A stretch of 64,000 bases of DNA from Sulfomarinibacter sp963733915 (GCA_963733915.1 CAVTEP010000001.1:62001-126000), one strand, 5' to 3'; shown: positions 25,813-35,188, counted from the stretch's first letter. The notes: generated from the sequence alone by a model not told the origin. Numbers and translations are program-made.

Positions 25813-25813
25813 T

Positions 25814-25840
25814 TTGCCCAAGACTGCGTTCGTGTAAAAT
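25814..25840 (+). promoter_or_regulatory. Possible promoter for trpBA
   Basis: TTGCCC (25814-25819) and TAAAAT (25835-25840), spaced 15 bp, lie just ahead of trpB and just after the repeat array. The spacing is short and the -35 weak. It would give trpBA a separate start with a very short leader. Confidence 0.3.
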
Positions 25841-25852
25841 CGGGTCGCCCTG

Positions 25853-27049
25853 ATGAAAAAGCTCCCTGACGACCGCGGCTACTTTGGCGATTACGGCGGA
25901 CGTTTCGTGCCGGAAACGCTGATGGCGCCGCTGGCGGAGCTCGAAGAGGCGTACCGCAAGGCGTCCGGTGACAAGGGATTCAATTCCCGGCTCGAAGAGC
26001 TGTTGGAGCACTACGCCGGTCGTCCGACGCCGCTGTTCTCGGCGCGACGGCTGTCAGCACACCTCGGCGGCGCCCGGATCTGGCTCAAACGCGAGGACCT
26101 GTGTCACACGGGCGCCCACAAAATCAACAACGCTCTCGGCCAGGCGCTGCTCGCCCGTGAGATGGGCAAGGACAGGGTGATTGCCGAAACCGGCGCCGGA
26201 CAGCACGGGGTCGCGGTAGCGACGGCCGCCGCCCTCCTCGGTCTCGAATGCCGGGTCTACATGGGTACCGAGGACATCAGACGGCAGGAGCTGAATGTCG
26301 TCCGGATGCGGCTGATGGGCGCCGAGGTCACTGGGGTGGACGCCGGTTCTCGCACCCTCAAGGACGCCATCAACGAGGCCCTTCGAGATTGGGTGACTAA
26401 CGTCCAAACCACCCACTACATCCTCGGTTCGGTTCTCGGTCCGCACCCTTACCCGATGATTGTCCGGGACTTTCAGACTGTGATCGGGCGTGAGGCGATC
26501 GAGCAGTTCAGGCAGGCGACGCGACGTCTCCCCGATCTGGTGGTGGCGTGTGTGGGCGGCGGCTCCAACGCGGCCGGGATCTTCAGCGCCTTTGTTCCCC
26601 ACGAGGCGGTGGGTCTTGTCGGGGTGGAGGCGGGTGGCCGGGGCATCACACCGGGTGAGCATGCGGCTCGGTTCTCGGATGCCGGCGCGCCGGGCATACT
26701 CCATGGAACAAGGACGCGCGTCCTCCAGGATGCCGACGGCCAGATCCTTGGCACCCACTCGGTTTCGGCCGGGCTCGATTACCCGGCGGTGGGCCCCGAG
26801 CACGTCCTGTGGTGGGAGCAGGGGCGGGTCCACTACACCCACGTCGACGACAAAGAAGCGGTCGCCGCCTACCACTTGCTCGCGGAGTGTGAGGGGATCG
26901 TGCCCGCATTGGAGTCGGCGCACGCGATCGCGTACGTCGCCAGGGTGGCACGGTCGATGTCCCTCAGCACAAACGTCGTCGTCAACCTCTCGGGGCGCGG
27001 CGACAAGGACCTGGCGGAGGTCGGCCGGGTCGAGGACGGGGCACGATGA
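25853..27049 (+). CDS. trpB: Tryptophan synthase beta chain
   Basis: PLP enzyme that joins indole and serine. The 398-residue protein has DRGYFGDYGGRFVPETLM at the N terminus, the PLP lysine in HTGAHKINNALGQALLA, RVIAETGAGQHGVA, ACVGGGSNAAGIF (phosphate loop) and a C-terminal NLSGRGDKD. It is the standard TrpB1 type that pairs with TrpA. The last bases overlap the trpA ATG (ATGA). No clear Shine-Dalgarno. Confidence 0.95.
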   Translation: MKKLPDDRGYFGDYGGRFVPETLMAPLAELEEAYRKASGDKGFNSRLEELLEHYAGRPTPLFSARRLSAHLGGARIWLKREDLCHTGAHKINNALGQALLAREMGKDRVIAETGAGQHGVAVATAAALLGLECRVYMGTEDIRRQELNVVRMRLMGAEVTGVDAGSRTLKDAINEALRDWVTNVQTTHYILGSVLGPHPYPMIVRDFQTVIGREAIEQFRQATRRLPDLVVACVGGGSNAAGIFSAFVPHEAVGLVGVEAGGRGITPGEHAARFSDAGAPGILHGTRTRVLQDADGQILGTHSVSAGLDYPAVGPEHVLWWEQGRVHYTHVDDKEAVAAYHLLAECEGIVPALESAHAIAYVARVARSMSLSTNVVVNLSGRGDKDLAEVGRVEDGAR

Positions 27050-27843
27050 GCCGGATCGAAGAGGCCTTTCGCGCCGCCAAGCGAGACCGGCGCTCGGCCT
27101 TCGTGCCCTACATTACCGCCGGCGATCCCGGGCTCGATCGGACGGTCGAGCTGGTGCGGGCGCTCGCCGGTACCGGTGCTGACGTTGTCGAGCTCGGGGT
27201 TCCATTCTCCGACCCCATCGCTGACGGGCCGACCAACCAGCGCGCGGCCGAACGTGCGCTTGCCGCCGGTACCACTCTCACCGGGGTGCTCGCTGCGGTG
27301 GAGGTCTTGCGGCGGGACCTCGAGATCCCGATTGTCCTGTTCACCTACGCCAACCCGGTTGTGCGCTATGGGATTGACCGTTTCGCCAAAGACGCCGCGG
27401 CGGTGGGGATCGACGGAGTGCTCTTCACCGATGTACCGGCCGAAGAAATGGCGCCATTCGAGGAGCAGCTCGGGCCATCGGAGCTTGATCTCGTCATGCT
27501 TGTTACGCCGACCTCGGACCGACGACGGATGAAGGCCGCGGCGCGATTTGGCGGCGGCTTCCTCTATCTGGTGTCGAGGACCGGCGTGACGGGCGCCCGT
27601 CTGGACCTCGACGATGAGTTGGCGGCCAACCTGCGCCGGGCGCGCAAGGCATCGCGCCTGCCGGTCGCGGTCGGTTTCGGCATCTCGACGCCGGAGCAGG
27701 TGGCGCGGGTGGCCAGGCTGGCCGACGGAGTCGTGGTCGGCTCGGCGATTGTCAGCCGCATCGGCGCCCTCGGTGACTGCGACGAGCTGATCGAAGAGGT
27801 TGCCAGCTTTGCGAGTACCCTGCGCGAGGCCTGCAGGAGATAG
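27046..27843 (+). CDS. trpA: Tryptophan synthase alpha chain
   Basis: Cleaves indole-3-glycerol phosphate to indole, which is channelled to TrpB. The 265-residue TIM barrel has the catalytic Glu in VVELGVPFSDPIADGP, the Asp in GVLFTDVPAEE, and the phosphate-binding VSRTGVTGAR, GFGISTPEQV and VVGSAIV segments. It overlaps trpB by four bases, indicating translational coupling. It is the last gene of the trp set; a heptamer array follows. Confidence 0.95.
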   Translation: MSRIEEAFRAAKRDRRSAFVPYITAGDPGLDRTVELVRALAGTGADVVELGVPFSDPIADGPTNQRAAERALAAGTTLTGVLAAVEVLRRDLEIPIVLFTYANPVVRYGIDRFAKDAAAVGIDGVLFTDVPAEEMAPFEEQLGPSELDLVMLVTPTSDRRRMKAAARFGGGFLYLVSRTGVTGARLDLDDELAANLRRARKASRLPVAVGFGISTPEQVARVARLADGVVVGSAIVSRIGALGDCDELIEEVASFASTLREACRR

Positions 27844-27948
27844 GTTTGAGTCTCGAGTTTTCAGTCTTGAGTTTTCACTACACTTTCCGAGCAGGATTTG
27901 TCGATGTGTCTACAACTCAAAACTCAAAACTCAACACTCAAAACTCGA
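27844..27948. repeat. Heptamer inverted array before rsmA
   Basis: Left arm TTTTGAG-type (27844-27878) and right arm AACTCAA-type (27914-27947). The right arm is in frame with rsmA and, if ATG 27904 is used, is translated. Confidence 0.75.
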
Positions 27949-28716
27949 GTCGTGGGTAGACCGAAGCGTCGCCGCCTCGGACAGAACTTCCTGGTGGATT
28001 CTTCGATCGCCGACCGGATTACGGCGGCGCTCGCCGACGGGCCCCCTCGGGTACTTGAGATTGGGCCGGGGAAAGGCTCGCTGACAGAATCGCTCCTTCA
28101 GCGCTTCGACCGCATCATCGGCCTCGAATTTGACGAGCAATTGCTGCCGCATCTCCAGCAGCGATTCGGCGGCCGCCGGCTCCAAGTCATCCACGACGAT
28201 GCCATGACGATCGATCTCGATACACTTCTCGCCGCCGAATCGCCGTGGCAGGTGGCCTCCAATCTGCCGTACTCGGTGGGTACCGCGATCCTGCGCCGGT
28301 TGCTACCGCGTCACGACCTCGTCACCCGGCTGGTGGTGATGCTGCAACGTGAGGTTGCACACCGTGTCGTGGCACAGCCCGGCGGCAAGGGGCACGGCCT
28401 GCTCGCGCTCGAGCGCGCCGCCTGGGCCGAAGCCAGGGTTCTCTTTGACGTTCACCCGTCGGCGTTCCGGCCGCGGCCAAAGGTGGAGTCGAGTGTGGTT
28501 GCGCTCGACCTGAAGGCCCCTGAACACGAGGCGGCCGACCTCGATCGCGCGCTGCGGTTGGCTGCGGAAGCCCTGACCCGGCCGCGGAAGATGCTGCGCA
28601 ACGCCTTCAGGACCGATATCGATCCAGCACAGATCGAGGCGGCTGGGCTCGATGCTTCGGCGCGGCCCGGAACGGTCACGCTCGAGGGGTGGGTACGACT
28701 CGCGCGAGGCGCATAA
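27904..28716 (+). CDS. rsmA: 16S rRNA adenine dimethyltransferase
   Basis: RsmA/KsgA dimethylates two adjacent adenines near the 3' end of 16S rRNA. Motifs are LGQNFLVDSSIADRI, VLEIGPGKGSLTESLL (SAM motif I), ASNLPYSVGTAILRRLL (the NLPY catalytic motif) and PSAFRPRPKVESSVV. The start is uncertain. ATG 27904 has AGGA about 8 bases upstream and would make ~270 residues, with the repeat encoding QLKTQNSTLKT. GTG 27952 gives a more typical N terminus but lacks a ribosome-binding site. Confidence 0.9.
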   Translation: MCLQLKTQNSTLKTRVVGRPKRRRLGQNFLVDSSIADRITAALADGPPRVLEIGPGKGSLTESLLQRFDRIIGLEFDEQLLPHLQQRFGGRRLQVIHDDAMTIDLDTLLAAESPWQVASNLPYSVGTAILRRLLPRHDLVTRLVVMLQREVAHRVVAQPGGKGHGLLALERAAWAEARVLFDVHPSAFRPRPKVESSVVALDLKAPEHEAADLDRALRLAAEALTRPRKMLRNAFRTDIDPAQIEAAGLDASARPGTVTLEGWVRLARGA

Positions 28717-28809
28717 GTCGACCTCCGGCAGAGGTTTGACCGAAAGTGGTACCATTCTTTCAATGTGTAATCGACGCTGCGCGTGCCAACGGTCCGTCAA
28801 GGAACGAGG

Positions 28810-29592
28810 ATGACGTTATGGCAAGCGGCGCTGCTCGGCGTACTCCAGGGCGTGACCGAGTTCCTTCCGGTCTCTTCGTCGGGCCATCTGGCGTTGGCGC
28901 AGATGCTGATGCCGGACTTTCAGCAGCGTGGCGTGGTTTTTGACGCCATGCTTCACCTGGGAACCGCCTGCGCAGTCGTGTGGTTCGAACGCCGTCAGAT
29001 TGCGAGATGGCTCGGTTCCGCAGATGGCCGGAAGCTCCTCGAGCTGATACTGCTCGGCACCGTCGCCACCGCCTGTGTCGCGCTCCCTCTGCGAGCGCGT
29101 GCCACAGCGGCTTTTGCGAGCCCGTTGTGGGTGGGGCTGGCGCTGGTACTGACGGGATTGGTGGTGGGTGCGACCAGGTGGCTCCCCGGCGGAACGCGCG
29201 GCGAGCGCGATACGGGCTGGCGCCAGGCGGTGTCAATCGGCCTGGTCCAGGGTTTGGCGGTCTTCCCCGGTCTCTCACGCTCAGCCGTCACGATTGCGAC
29301 TGGGCTGACGAATCGCATGGAAAGGGCCTGGGCGGCTCGCTTTTCGTTTCTCCTGGCGGCGCCAGCCATCCTTGCGGCGACCCTGGTCGAGACAGCGATC
29401 GCGTGGGAGGCTCCGGAACGCATCGCAGCTGAGTTCTGGATGGCGTGCATCCTGGGCGCGGTGGCCGCCGGGGTCACCGGATACTTCGCGATGCAGTTGG
29501 TCATCAAGACCGTGTCCAACCGGGTCTTTCAGCATTATTCATGGTACTGCTTCGTGCTCGGTGGGCTGGCGATCGTGTGGGGGCTTTCGTGA
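28810..29592 (+). CDS. uppP: Undecaprenyl-diphosphatase
   Basis: Integral membrane phosphatase (UppP/BacA) that recycles undecaprenyl pyrophosphate for peptidoglycan and glycan synthesis, and can give bacitracin resistance when abundant. The 260-residue protein has the signature GVTEFLPVSSSGHL at residues 15-28 and the second motif PGLSRSAVTIATGL, each within its re-entrant helix. Eight or so hydrophobic segments are visible. ATG 28810 follows AAGGA. The stop overlaps the GTG of ftsK (GTGA). Confidence 0.93.
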   Translation: MTLWQAALLGVLQGVTEFLPVSSSGHLALAQMLMPDFQQRGVVFDAMLHLGTACAVVWFERRQIARWLGSADGRKLLELILLGTVATACVALPLRARATAAFASPLWVGLALVLTGLVVGATRWLPGGTRGERDTGWRQAVSIGLVQGLAVFPGLSRSAVTIATGLTNRMERAWAARFSFLLAAPAILAATLVETAIAWEAPERIAAEFWMACILGAVAAGVTGYFAMQLVIKTVSNRVFQHYSWYCFVLGGLAIVWGLS

Positions 29593-31997
29593 TACGGGAA
29601 CGGGTGGTCCGTGAGGCGATCGCCGTCGCCCTCCTCCTGGGGGCACTGCTGGTGGTGGTGGCGTTGCTGTCCCACTCACCTCTCGATCCAAGCCCCTTCC
29701 ATGCCTCGACCCTTCGGGAAACTCCCCAGAATCTCGCCGGCTGGCTCGGTGCGACCCTTTCGGCGGCGCTTTTCAGTTTTCTCGGCGTTACCGCATTTTT
29801 TCTGCCGCTAGCGGCGGCAATGCTCGGTTGGAGGCTGTTGCGCCAATCGCCGATCACCAACCCGAGGCTGACGGCGGTGGGCTGGGCCATGGTGCTTGTT
29901 GCCCTGCCCGGTTTTGCCAGCCTGCTCGTCGCCGACCTCCCATTCCGTGATGGGCGGGTCTCCTCCGGCGGATGGGTAGGCCTCGCCGAGACCGAGCTTC
30001 TCCGCGGCTTTGCCGGCCCCGTGGGTGGAATCGTGGCACTCGTGTTTTTGCTCGTGGTCGGCATATTGCTCCTCACCGGTGCGTCGGCGGGCGCAGTCGT
30101 CGATCGCCTGGCCGAGCGCGTGCGCGATCGGTGGTATGAGCGGCGACGCGAAGCCAACGAGCGGCAGCAGGTGAACGAGGAAGCGCGGGCGCGGCATCGG
30201 GTCATCGAGCGTCAGGTGCGACGACTCGAAAACAGCCACGACTACAAGGGCTCGCTGACAGTCAAAGAGGTGGAAGGTCGAGGGCGGTTCCGCATCGTCC
30301 GCAAACAGGCCCAGGATGAGGCTGCCGAGACTCCGCCAGTTCAACGGCGCGCGGTGTCGAATGCTCGCGAGTCGAAGCCTGCAGTTGCCAGGCCGGCGCC
30401 CAAGGCGAAGCGGGCGCAGGTCCAGGAGGAGTTCGATTTCGTCGAGGACCTCGAATCCTACGAGCTGCCCAAGGAGACATTCCTCGAGCTCGCCGAGGAA
30501 GCTCCGGAACGGGATTCGGCGGCGCTGATCGAGATGTCGAAGCTGATCACCGCCAAGTGTCAGGAGTTCCGGGTCCGGGGTGAGGTCGTCAACATTCGTA
30601 CCGGACCGGTGATCACCACGTATGAGTTCAGGCTCGACTCCGGAGTCAAGATCTCGGCGGTCCAAAACCTGAGCGAGGACCTCGCGCTCGCGCTTCGCAC
30701 CGATTCGGTGCGGATCGAGCGCATACCGGGCCGCGCCACGGTCGGTATCGAGGTGCCGAGCCCGGACCCTGAAATCATCCGACTTCGACAGCTGATCGAG
30801 ACGCCGGAGTTCAAGCGCTCGCAGTCGCTGCTCACCCTCAGCTTGGGGGTCGATATTCGCGGCAAACCGTTTTTTGCCGATCTGTCGCGCATGCCCCACC
30901 TCCTGATCGGTGGTTTCACCGGTTCGGGGAAATCGGTCGGTCTCAATGCCATGATCATGTCGGTCCTGTACAAGGCTCGACCGGATGAGGTGAAGTTCAT
31001 ACTCGTCGATCCGAAGATGGTCGAGCTCGGTGTCTACGCCGACATCCCGCACCTCTTGACACCGATCATCTCCAATCCCAAGAAGGCGGCCAATGCGCTC
31101 GGGTGGGCGGTGGCCGAGATGGACGACCGCTACCGGGTGCTGGCGGGGCTCGGGGTCCGCAACCTCCAGCAGTTCAACCAACTCCTGAAGGACCCGGTGC
31201 AGCTCAAGAGGGCCAGGACCAAGCTCGCCGAGAAAATCGACGGAGACGTACCCGATCTCCAACCGATGCCCTACATCGTGATCATTATCGATGAGCTCGC
31301 CGACCTGATGATCACTTCGGGGCGCGCGGTCGAGGAGTCGATCATCCGCCTTTCGCAAAAGGCGCGGGCGGTTGGCGTACACCTGGTGTGCGCCACCCAG
31401 AGGCCGTCGGTGGACATCCTGACCGGTATCATCAAGGCCAACTTTCCGTGCCGGATTGCATACAAAGTCCGTTCGCGCTTCGACTCGCGCACCATCCTCG
31501 ACTCGATGGGCGCCGAGCACCTCCTGGGCCGTGGCGACATGCTCTTCCTGCCGCCGGGAAGCGCCAGTCTTCTCCGGTTGCACGGGCCGCTCGTGACCGA
31601 GAAAGAAATCGCGAGCGTGGTCCGCTACGTCAAACGACTCGGCAAGCCCGAGTACCAGCGCGACGTACTGTCGCACGCGCCGCTGGGACCGCCCGAACGT
31701 GGAGGCAAGCGCAGCAACAGTCTCGAGGAGGCCGAGGCCATCGACGACCCGATGTACGACGCCGCCGCACGGTTGGTGGTGAAGACCCGCAAGGCTTCGG
31801 CCTCTTACATCCAGCGTCGACTGCGGCTCGGATACACTCGATCCGCGCGCCTCTTGGATATGATGGAAAAGGAAGGTTTGGTGGGACCGGCCGCCGGATC
31901 AAAGGGCCGGGACCTTCTGGTGCCTGAAGAGTATTTCGGCGAGATCGATGAGACGCTCGCGCTCAACGGTGACGAAGAGGAAGATGAGGGAAGGTGA
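29589..31997 (+). CDS. ftsK: DNA translocase FtsK
   Basis: Septal DNA pump that clears chromosome DNA at division; 802 residues. The N-terminal ~180 residues contain four to five membrane helices. A charged linker follows, then the RecA-like motor: Walker A GGFTGSGKSV at about 441-450 and Walker B YIVIIIDELADLM near 564. The C-terminal gamma winged helix (ASASYIQRRLRLGYTRSARLLDMME) would read KOPS-type sequences. I used GTG 29589, which overlaps the uppP stop. The gene ahead and those behind (small membrane protein, mutL) are co-directional. Confidence 0.95.
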   Translation: MIRERVVREAIAVALLLGALLVVVALLSHSPLDPSPFHASTLRETPQNLAGWLGATLSAALFSFLGVTAFFLPLAAAMLGWRLLRQSPITNPRLTAVGWAMVLVALPGFASLLVADLPFRDGRVSSGGWVGLAETELLRGFAGPVGGIVALVFLLVVGILLLTGASAGAVVDRLAERVRDRWYERRREANERQQVNEEARARHRVIERQVRRLENSHDYKGSLTVKEVEGRGRFRIVRKQAQDEAAETPPVQRRAVSNARESKPAVARPAPKAKRAQVQEEFDFVEDLESYELPKETFLELAEEAPERDSAALIEMSKLITAKCQEFRVRGEVVNIRTGPVITTYEFRLDSGVKISAVQNLSEDLALALRTDSVRIERIPGRATVGIEVPSPDPEIIRLRQLIETPEFKRSQSLLTLSLGVDIRGKPFFADLSRMPHLLIGGFTGSGKSVGLNAMIMSVLYKARPDEVKFILVDPKMVELGVYADIPHLLTPIISNPKKAANALGWAVAEMDDRYRVLAGLGVRNLQQFNQLLKDPVQLKRARTKLAEKIDGDVPDLQPMPYIVIIIDELADLMITSGRAVEESIIRLSQKARAVGVHLVCATQRPSVDILTGIIKANFPCRIAYKVRSRFDSRTILDSMGAEHLLGRGDMLFLPPGSASLLRLHGPLVTEKEIASVVRYVKRLGKPEYQRDVLSHAPLGPPERGGKRSNSLEEAEAIDDPMYDAAARLVVKTRKASASYIQRRLRLGYTRSARLLDMMEKEGLVGPAAGSKGRDLLVPEEYFGEIDETLALNGDEEEDEGR

Positions 31998-31999
31998 AC

Positions 32000-32311
32000 A
32001 TGGATTTCGAAATACTCGATTTATCGCCGGTAACCCTCTATCAGCTTGGCGCCGCGGCAGTGGTGTCCGTGTTGTTGTTGCTGCTGCTCGCGTCGTTCAT
32101 GTCGCGGTCGCGGGTGTTCTGCCAGTACCTGCACCACATGACCGGTATCGAGTTGCGACCGGGAACGGTCCGCGGTCTGTACAAGAGGCGCGGACGGTCG
32201 GGAGTTCGTGATCATCTCATCGATCTCCTGATCCGCGAGGACCTGGCCGACCCCAGCCGGATCATCACGCCGGATTCGAAGCCCGACACCTCTGTCTTCG
32301 AAAACCCGTAG
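32000..32311 (+). CDS. Small single-pass membrane protein of unknown function
   Basis: A 103-residue protein with one strong membrane helix (about 15-35, LGAAAVVSVLLLLLLASFM), then a cytoplasmic-type segment of mixed charge (VRGLYKRRGRSGVRDHLIDLLIREDL) and a polar tail. I do not recognise it. ATG 32000 follows GGAAGGTG; the GTG at 31994 overlaps the ftsK stop and is an alternative. Tight coupling to ftsK suggests co-translation and possibly a divisome or envelope role, which is inference. Confidence 0.65.
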   Translation: MDFEILDLSPVTLYQLGAAAVVSVLLLLLLASFMSRSRVFCQYLHHMTGIELRPGTVRGLYKRRGRSGVRDHLIDLLIREDLADPSRIITPDSKPDTSVFENP

Positions 32312-32322
32312 ATCCTTCAGCT

Positions 32323-32354
32323 GCTAACGTTCAAACGTTATAACGTTTGAACGA
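32323..32354. repeat. AACGTT-type octamer array
   Basis: Four imperfect AACGTTNN words, self-complementary, in the gap between the small membrane protein and mutL. The -10-like TATGAT near 32381 follows it. Confidence 0.65.
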
Positions 32355-32383
32355 TCCTCCATCGAGAGTACGCGCGAAGCGGT

Positions 32384-34207
32384 ATGATGTCCGTCATGCC
32401 CGATATCCGCGTTCTACCCGACGACCTCGTCAACCGAATCGCCGCCGGCGAGGTGGTGGAACGTCCGGCGTCGGTGATCAAGGAGCTTGTGGAGAACAGT
32501 CTCGACGCCGGTGCCACCAGGATCGAGGTCGAGCTCGCCAACGGCGGCTGCGGCCTGGTGAGGGTGGCGGACGACGGCGGCGGGATGGACCCGGATGACG
32601 CGCTGCTCGCGCTCGAGCGTCACGCCACATCCAAGATCTCCAAGGCCGACGATCTCGACCACATCGCGACGCTCGGATTCCGGGGCGAAGCGTTACCGTC
32701 GATTGCCGCGGTGTCGCGTTTCACGCTGCTCACCTCGCGCGACCCGTCCTTGGGGGGGGTGAGGGTGGTGGTGGACGGAGGACGGATCCTCGGGGTCGAT
32801 CCGGCGGCGCGCGGCCGCGGTACGACGGTCGAGGTTCGCGATTTGTTCTTCAATGTGCCCGCGCGGCGAAAATTCCTGCGCGCACCCGAGACCGAACTGC
32901 GGCACGCCCAGGAATGCCTTTGGGGTGCGGCCCTGGCCCGACCCGACGTGTGCTTTGTTCTCCGTCATGGGAAGAGGACACTGATCGACGCCCCGGCCGT
33001 AGCCGACCCCTCGCGCCGGCTCAAGGACCTGTGGCGTGGGGCCGATCGGGTGATCCGGTTCGAGGCGGCCGCGGGCGGGGCGGAGGTCCAGGGACTGCTG
33101 GCGCCGGGAGGCGGTCGCGGGCGCCCGACGCTGATCCTGCTCGTCAACGGCCGTCCAGTGCGCGACCGCCTGTTGGTGGGAGCGGCGCTGCGGGTCCTGC
33201 GCGATGGCGGCGCCGGTTTCGGCGGGTCGAGACTGGTCATCGACCTTCGTCTGGCGCCCGACCAGGTCGATGTCAACGTTCACCCGGCGAAGGCGGAGGT
33301 CCGGTTCGCGCGCTCGGGCTCGATTTTCGGTCTCGTCGAGCGGGCGGTACGAGAGGGCGTCGCCGCCTCCCGGGGCCAGGTGGCGGTAGGCAGGCTCGAT
33401 CCGGCGGATCGGGCGACGGGAGCCGTCGCGGAATCAGTCGGCGGCGGGTACGGAGAGCTTCTCCGGGGCCGTGCGGCCGGGAGACCGCCGCTCTTTGCGC
33501 ACCCGGTTTACAGCCGCGCTGAGGGTGCGGCCGAAGTGACATCTCGCGAGTCTGGCGATTGGCCGACCTCCCCTGGGGCCGCGTCATCCGATCGCTCCGG
33601 GGCCAGACCCGGGGCGGCGGACACGCCTTTCGGCCGGCTCATAGGCCAATACCGCAACTCGTTCATCCTTCTGGAGGACGGCCACGGTCTGGTGATCGTC
33701 GACCAGCACGTGGCCCACGAGCGGGTGCTCTACGAAAAGATCCTCCGCCGGCTCGCCGGCGAGACTACGCCTTCGCAGGGGCTCCTCAGCCCGCGATTGC
33801 TCGAGGTGGACGAGGCGCGGGCAGCGGCTCTGCCGGCTGTCGCCGATTTGCTGCTCAAGGTGGGTGTCGACGCCGAGCTTTTCGGTGCCGGTACCATCCG
33901 CCTGTCGTCGGTGCCGCCCGAACTCGAACCCGAGGCGATCGACGAGGTGGTCGAGGACGTCCTCGACCGCGCCACCGCCCTCGACGGCGTCCCCGAGAGG
34001 GTGAGCGAAGAGCTCGAAGAAACACTTGCGGCGGCGCTTTCGTGCCGCGGCGCGATCAAGGTCAACCACCGTTTGTCGATCGAGGAGCAGAGGGCGTTGC
34101 TCGACGACCTGGTCGCGACGGACAATCCGTATCGCTGCCCACATGGGCGCCCGATCATCCTCCGACTCGGTCAGGAGGAAATGGAGCGACGCCTGGGGAG
34201 ACGTTGA
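32384..34207 (+). CDS. mutL: DNA mismatch repair protein MutL
   Basis: Mismatch-repair ATPase and nicking endonuclease; 607 residues. The N-terminal GHKL domain has IAAGEVVERPASVIKELVEN, DAGATRIEV, DDGGGM and TLGFRGEALPSI. The C-terminal domain keeps the endonuclease motif as DQHVAHERVLYE (usual form DQHAxxExxxxE) and the CPHGRP motif with SCRGAIK. The organism therefore probably uses MutH-independent repair. The start is ATG 32384 or 32396. A proline/alanine-rich linker at about 340-430 is normal. Its TGA shares one base with the next gene's ATG. Confidence 0.95.
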   Translation: MMSVMPDIRVLPDDLVNRIAAGEVVERPASVIKELVENSLDAGATRIEVELANGGCGLVRVADDGGGMDPDDALLALERHATSKISKADDLDHIATLGFRGEALPSIAAVSRFTLLTSRDPSLGGVRVVVDGGRILGVDPAARGRGTTVEVRDLFFNVPARRKFLRAPETELRHAQECLWGAALARPDVCFVLRHGKRTLIDAPAVADPSRRLKDLWRGADRVIRFEAAAGGAEVQGLLAPGGGRGRPTLILLVNGRPVRDRLLVGAALRVLRDGGAGFGGSRLVIDLRLAPDQVDVNVHPAKAEVRFARSGSIFGLVERAVREGVAASRGQVAVGRLDPADRATGAVAESVGGGYGELLRGRAAGRPPLFAHPVYSRAEGAAEVTSRESGDWPTSPGAASSDRSGARPGAADTPFGRLIGQYRNSFILLEDGHGLVIVDQHVAHERVLYEKILRRLAGETTPSQGLLSPRLLEVDEARAAALPAVADLLLKVGVDAELFGAGTIRLSSVPPELEPEAIDEVVEDVLDRATALDGVPERVSEELEETLAAALSCRGAIKVNHRLSIEEQRALLDDLVATDNPYRCPHGRPIILRLGQEEMERRLGRR

Positions 34208-35085
34208 TGCACCGAGAACACTGGCACCTGACCGAGGGCCTCATCTTTGCCCACTTCGCGGTCTTCATCCTGAGTACGACGATGCGCGAAGGGCTGGAGG
34301 CGCTCGCTCTCGTTCCGGAGGGCCTGAGAGCGCGGCCATGGACCCTGGTGACTTACCAGTTCGTACATGGGCCGAGCATGTTCTGGTTTTTCATCTCGAT
34401 GCTGGTGTTGTGGATCATGGCGCGGCCGATCGAGGAGAGCTGGGGTTCACCGCGCTTCCTCGTCTTCTGGCTTATCGCCACCTTTGGCGCGTCGCTCACC
34501 TCGGTCGCCCTCGGCCGCATGCTCTTCGGCGACGTCGGCTTTGGCACCTGCCTGCTCTTTACCTTCGCCACTCTCTACCCCGAGGTGGAGTTCCGGCTCT
34601 TTTTCATCATTCCGGTCAGGGTCAAGTACCTGGCGGTGATAGCGGCGGCGTTCCTCGTCTACTCGAGCCTTTCGTACGGCATTGTCGCCGGGATCGCCAA
34701 CATCGCCGGGATGTCGGCCGGATACCTCTTCTTTCTCGCGACCCGCAAGTTGCCGAGCCGTCGCAAGATCGCGTTCGAACTGAAAAAGCGCCGTACCGCG
34801 GCGGTCATTCAGACCGAAAACGTGCAGATCGAGGAACGCAACCGATCGTGGGATGCGAAGGTCCGAGCGGCCGAGGTGCGGGCTCGGGACGGCGGCGCCG
34901 TCGTGGAAGAGGACGCTGCGTTCCTGTCCGAACTCGACGCGGCGAAGGACCCGTCGATCACCGTCTGTGCGCCCTCCGAGTTCGGCTTTATCGAGGACAA
35001 CGTGTGCCGGTCCTGCGCCGGATTCGCCGAGTGCGCCGCGCGCCGGATCCGAATGGCGGCGGAGGAGAAGGGCTTTGAACGTTAG
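34207..35085 (+). CDS. Rhomboid-fold membrane protein, probably inactive, Cys-rich tail
   Basis: A 292-residue protein. The first ~190 residues have six hydrophobic segments in a rhomboid/derlin-like arrangement (LVTYQFVHG, WGSPRFLVFWLIATFGA), but the catalytic GxSG is replaced by FGTC and no catalytic His is evident. It is probably a pseudo-protease that binds or stabilises membrane proteins. The soluble tail ends with four cysteines (CAPSEFGFIEDNVCRSCAGFAEC), a possible zinc or Fe-S site. It is translationally coupled to mutL (TGATG). The stop TAG is supplied by the octamer repeat that follows. Confidence 0.75.
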   Translation: MHREHWHLTEGLIFAHFAVFILSTTMREGLEALALVPEGLRARPWTLVTYQFVHGPSMFWFFISMLVLWIMARPIEESWGSPRFLVFWLIATFGASLTSVALGRMLFGDVGFGTCLLFTFATLYPEVEFRLFFIIPVRVKYLAVIAAAFLVYSSLSYGIVAGIANIAGMSAGYLFFLATRKLPSRRKIAFELKKRRTAAVIQTENVQIEERNRSWDAKVRAAEVRARDGGAVVEEDAAFLSELDAAKDPSITVCAPSEFGFIEDNVCRSCAGFAECAARRIRMAAEEKGFER

Positions 35086-35177
35086 AACGTTAGAACGTTA
35101 GAACGTTCCACCCGCCCACCCTTTTTAACGCAAAGGCGCAAAGGTTTTCACTCTTGCGCCTTGGCGGCTTGGCGTTT
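35075..35177. repeat. GTTAGAAC octamer array and GCAAAGGC hairpin
   Basis: Four GTTAGAAC words (35076-35107) overlap the 3' end of the rhomboid-like gene. They are followed by CCACCCGCCCACCC and an inverted pair of GCAAAGGC-type words (35131-35177). Confidence 0.7.
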
Positions 35178-35188
35178 GATTCCGGAAA

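Noticed and set aside
27898..27960. Peptides such as NSKLKTQNSKL as a conserved N-terminal domain
   Set aside because: They are direct translations of AACTCAA words and occur wherever the array is read in that frame.
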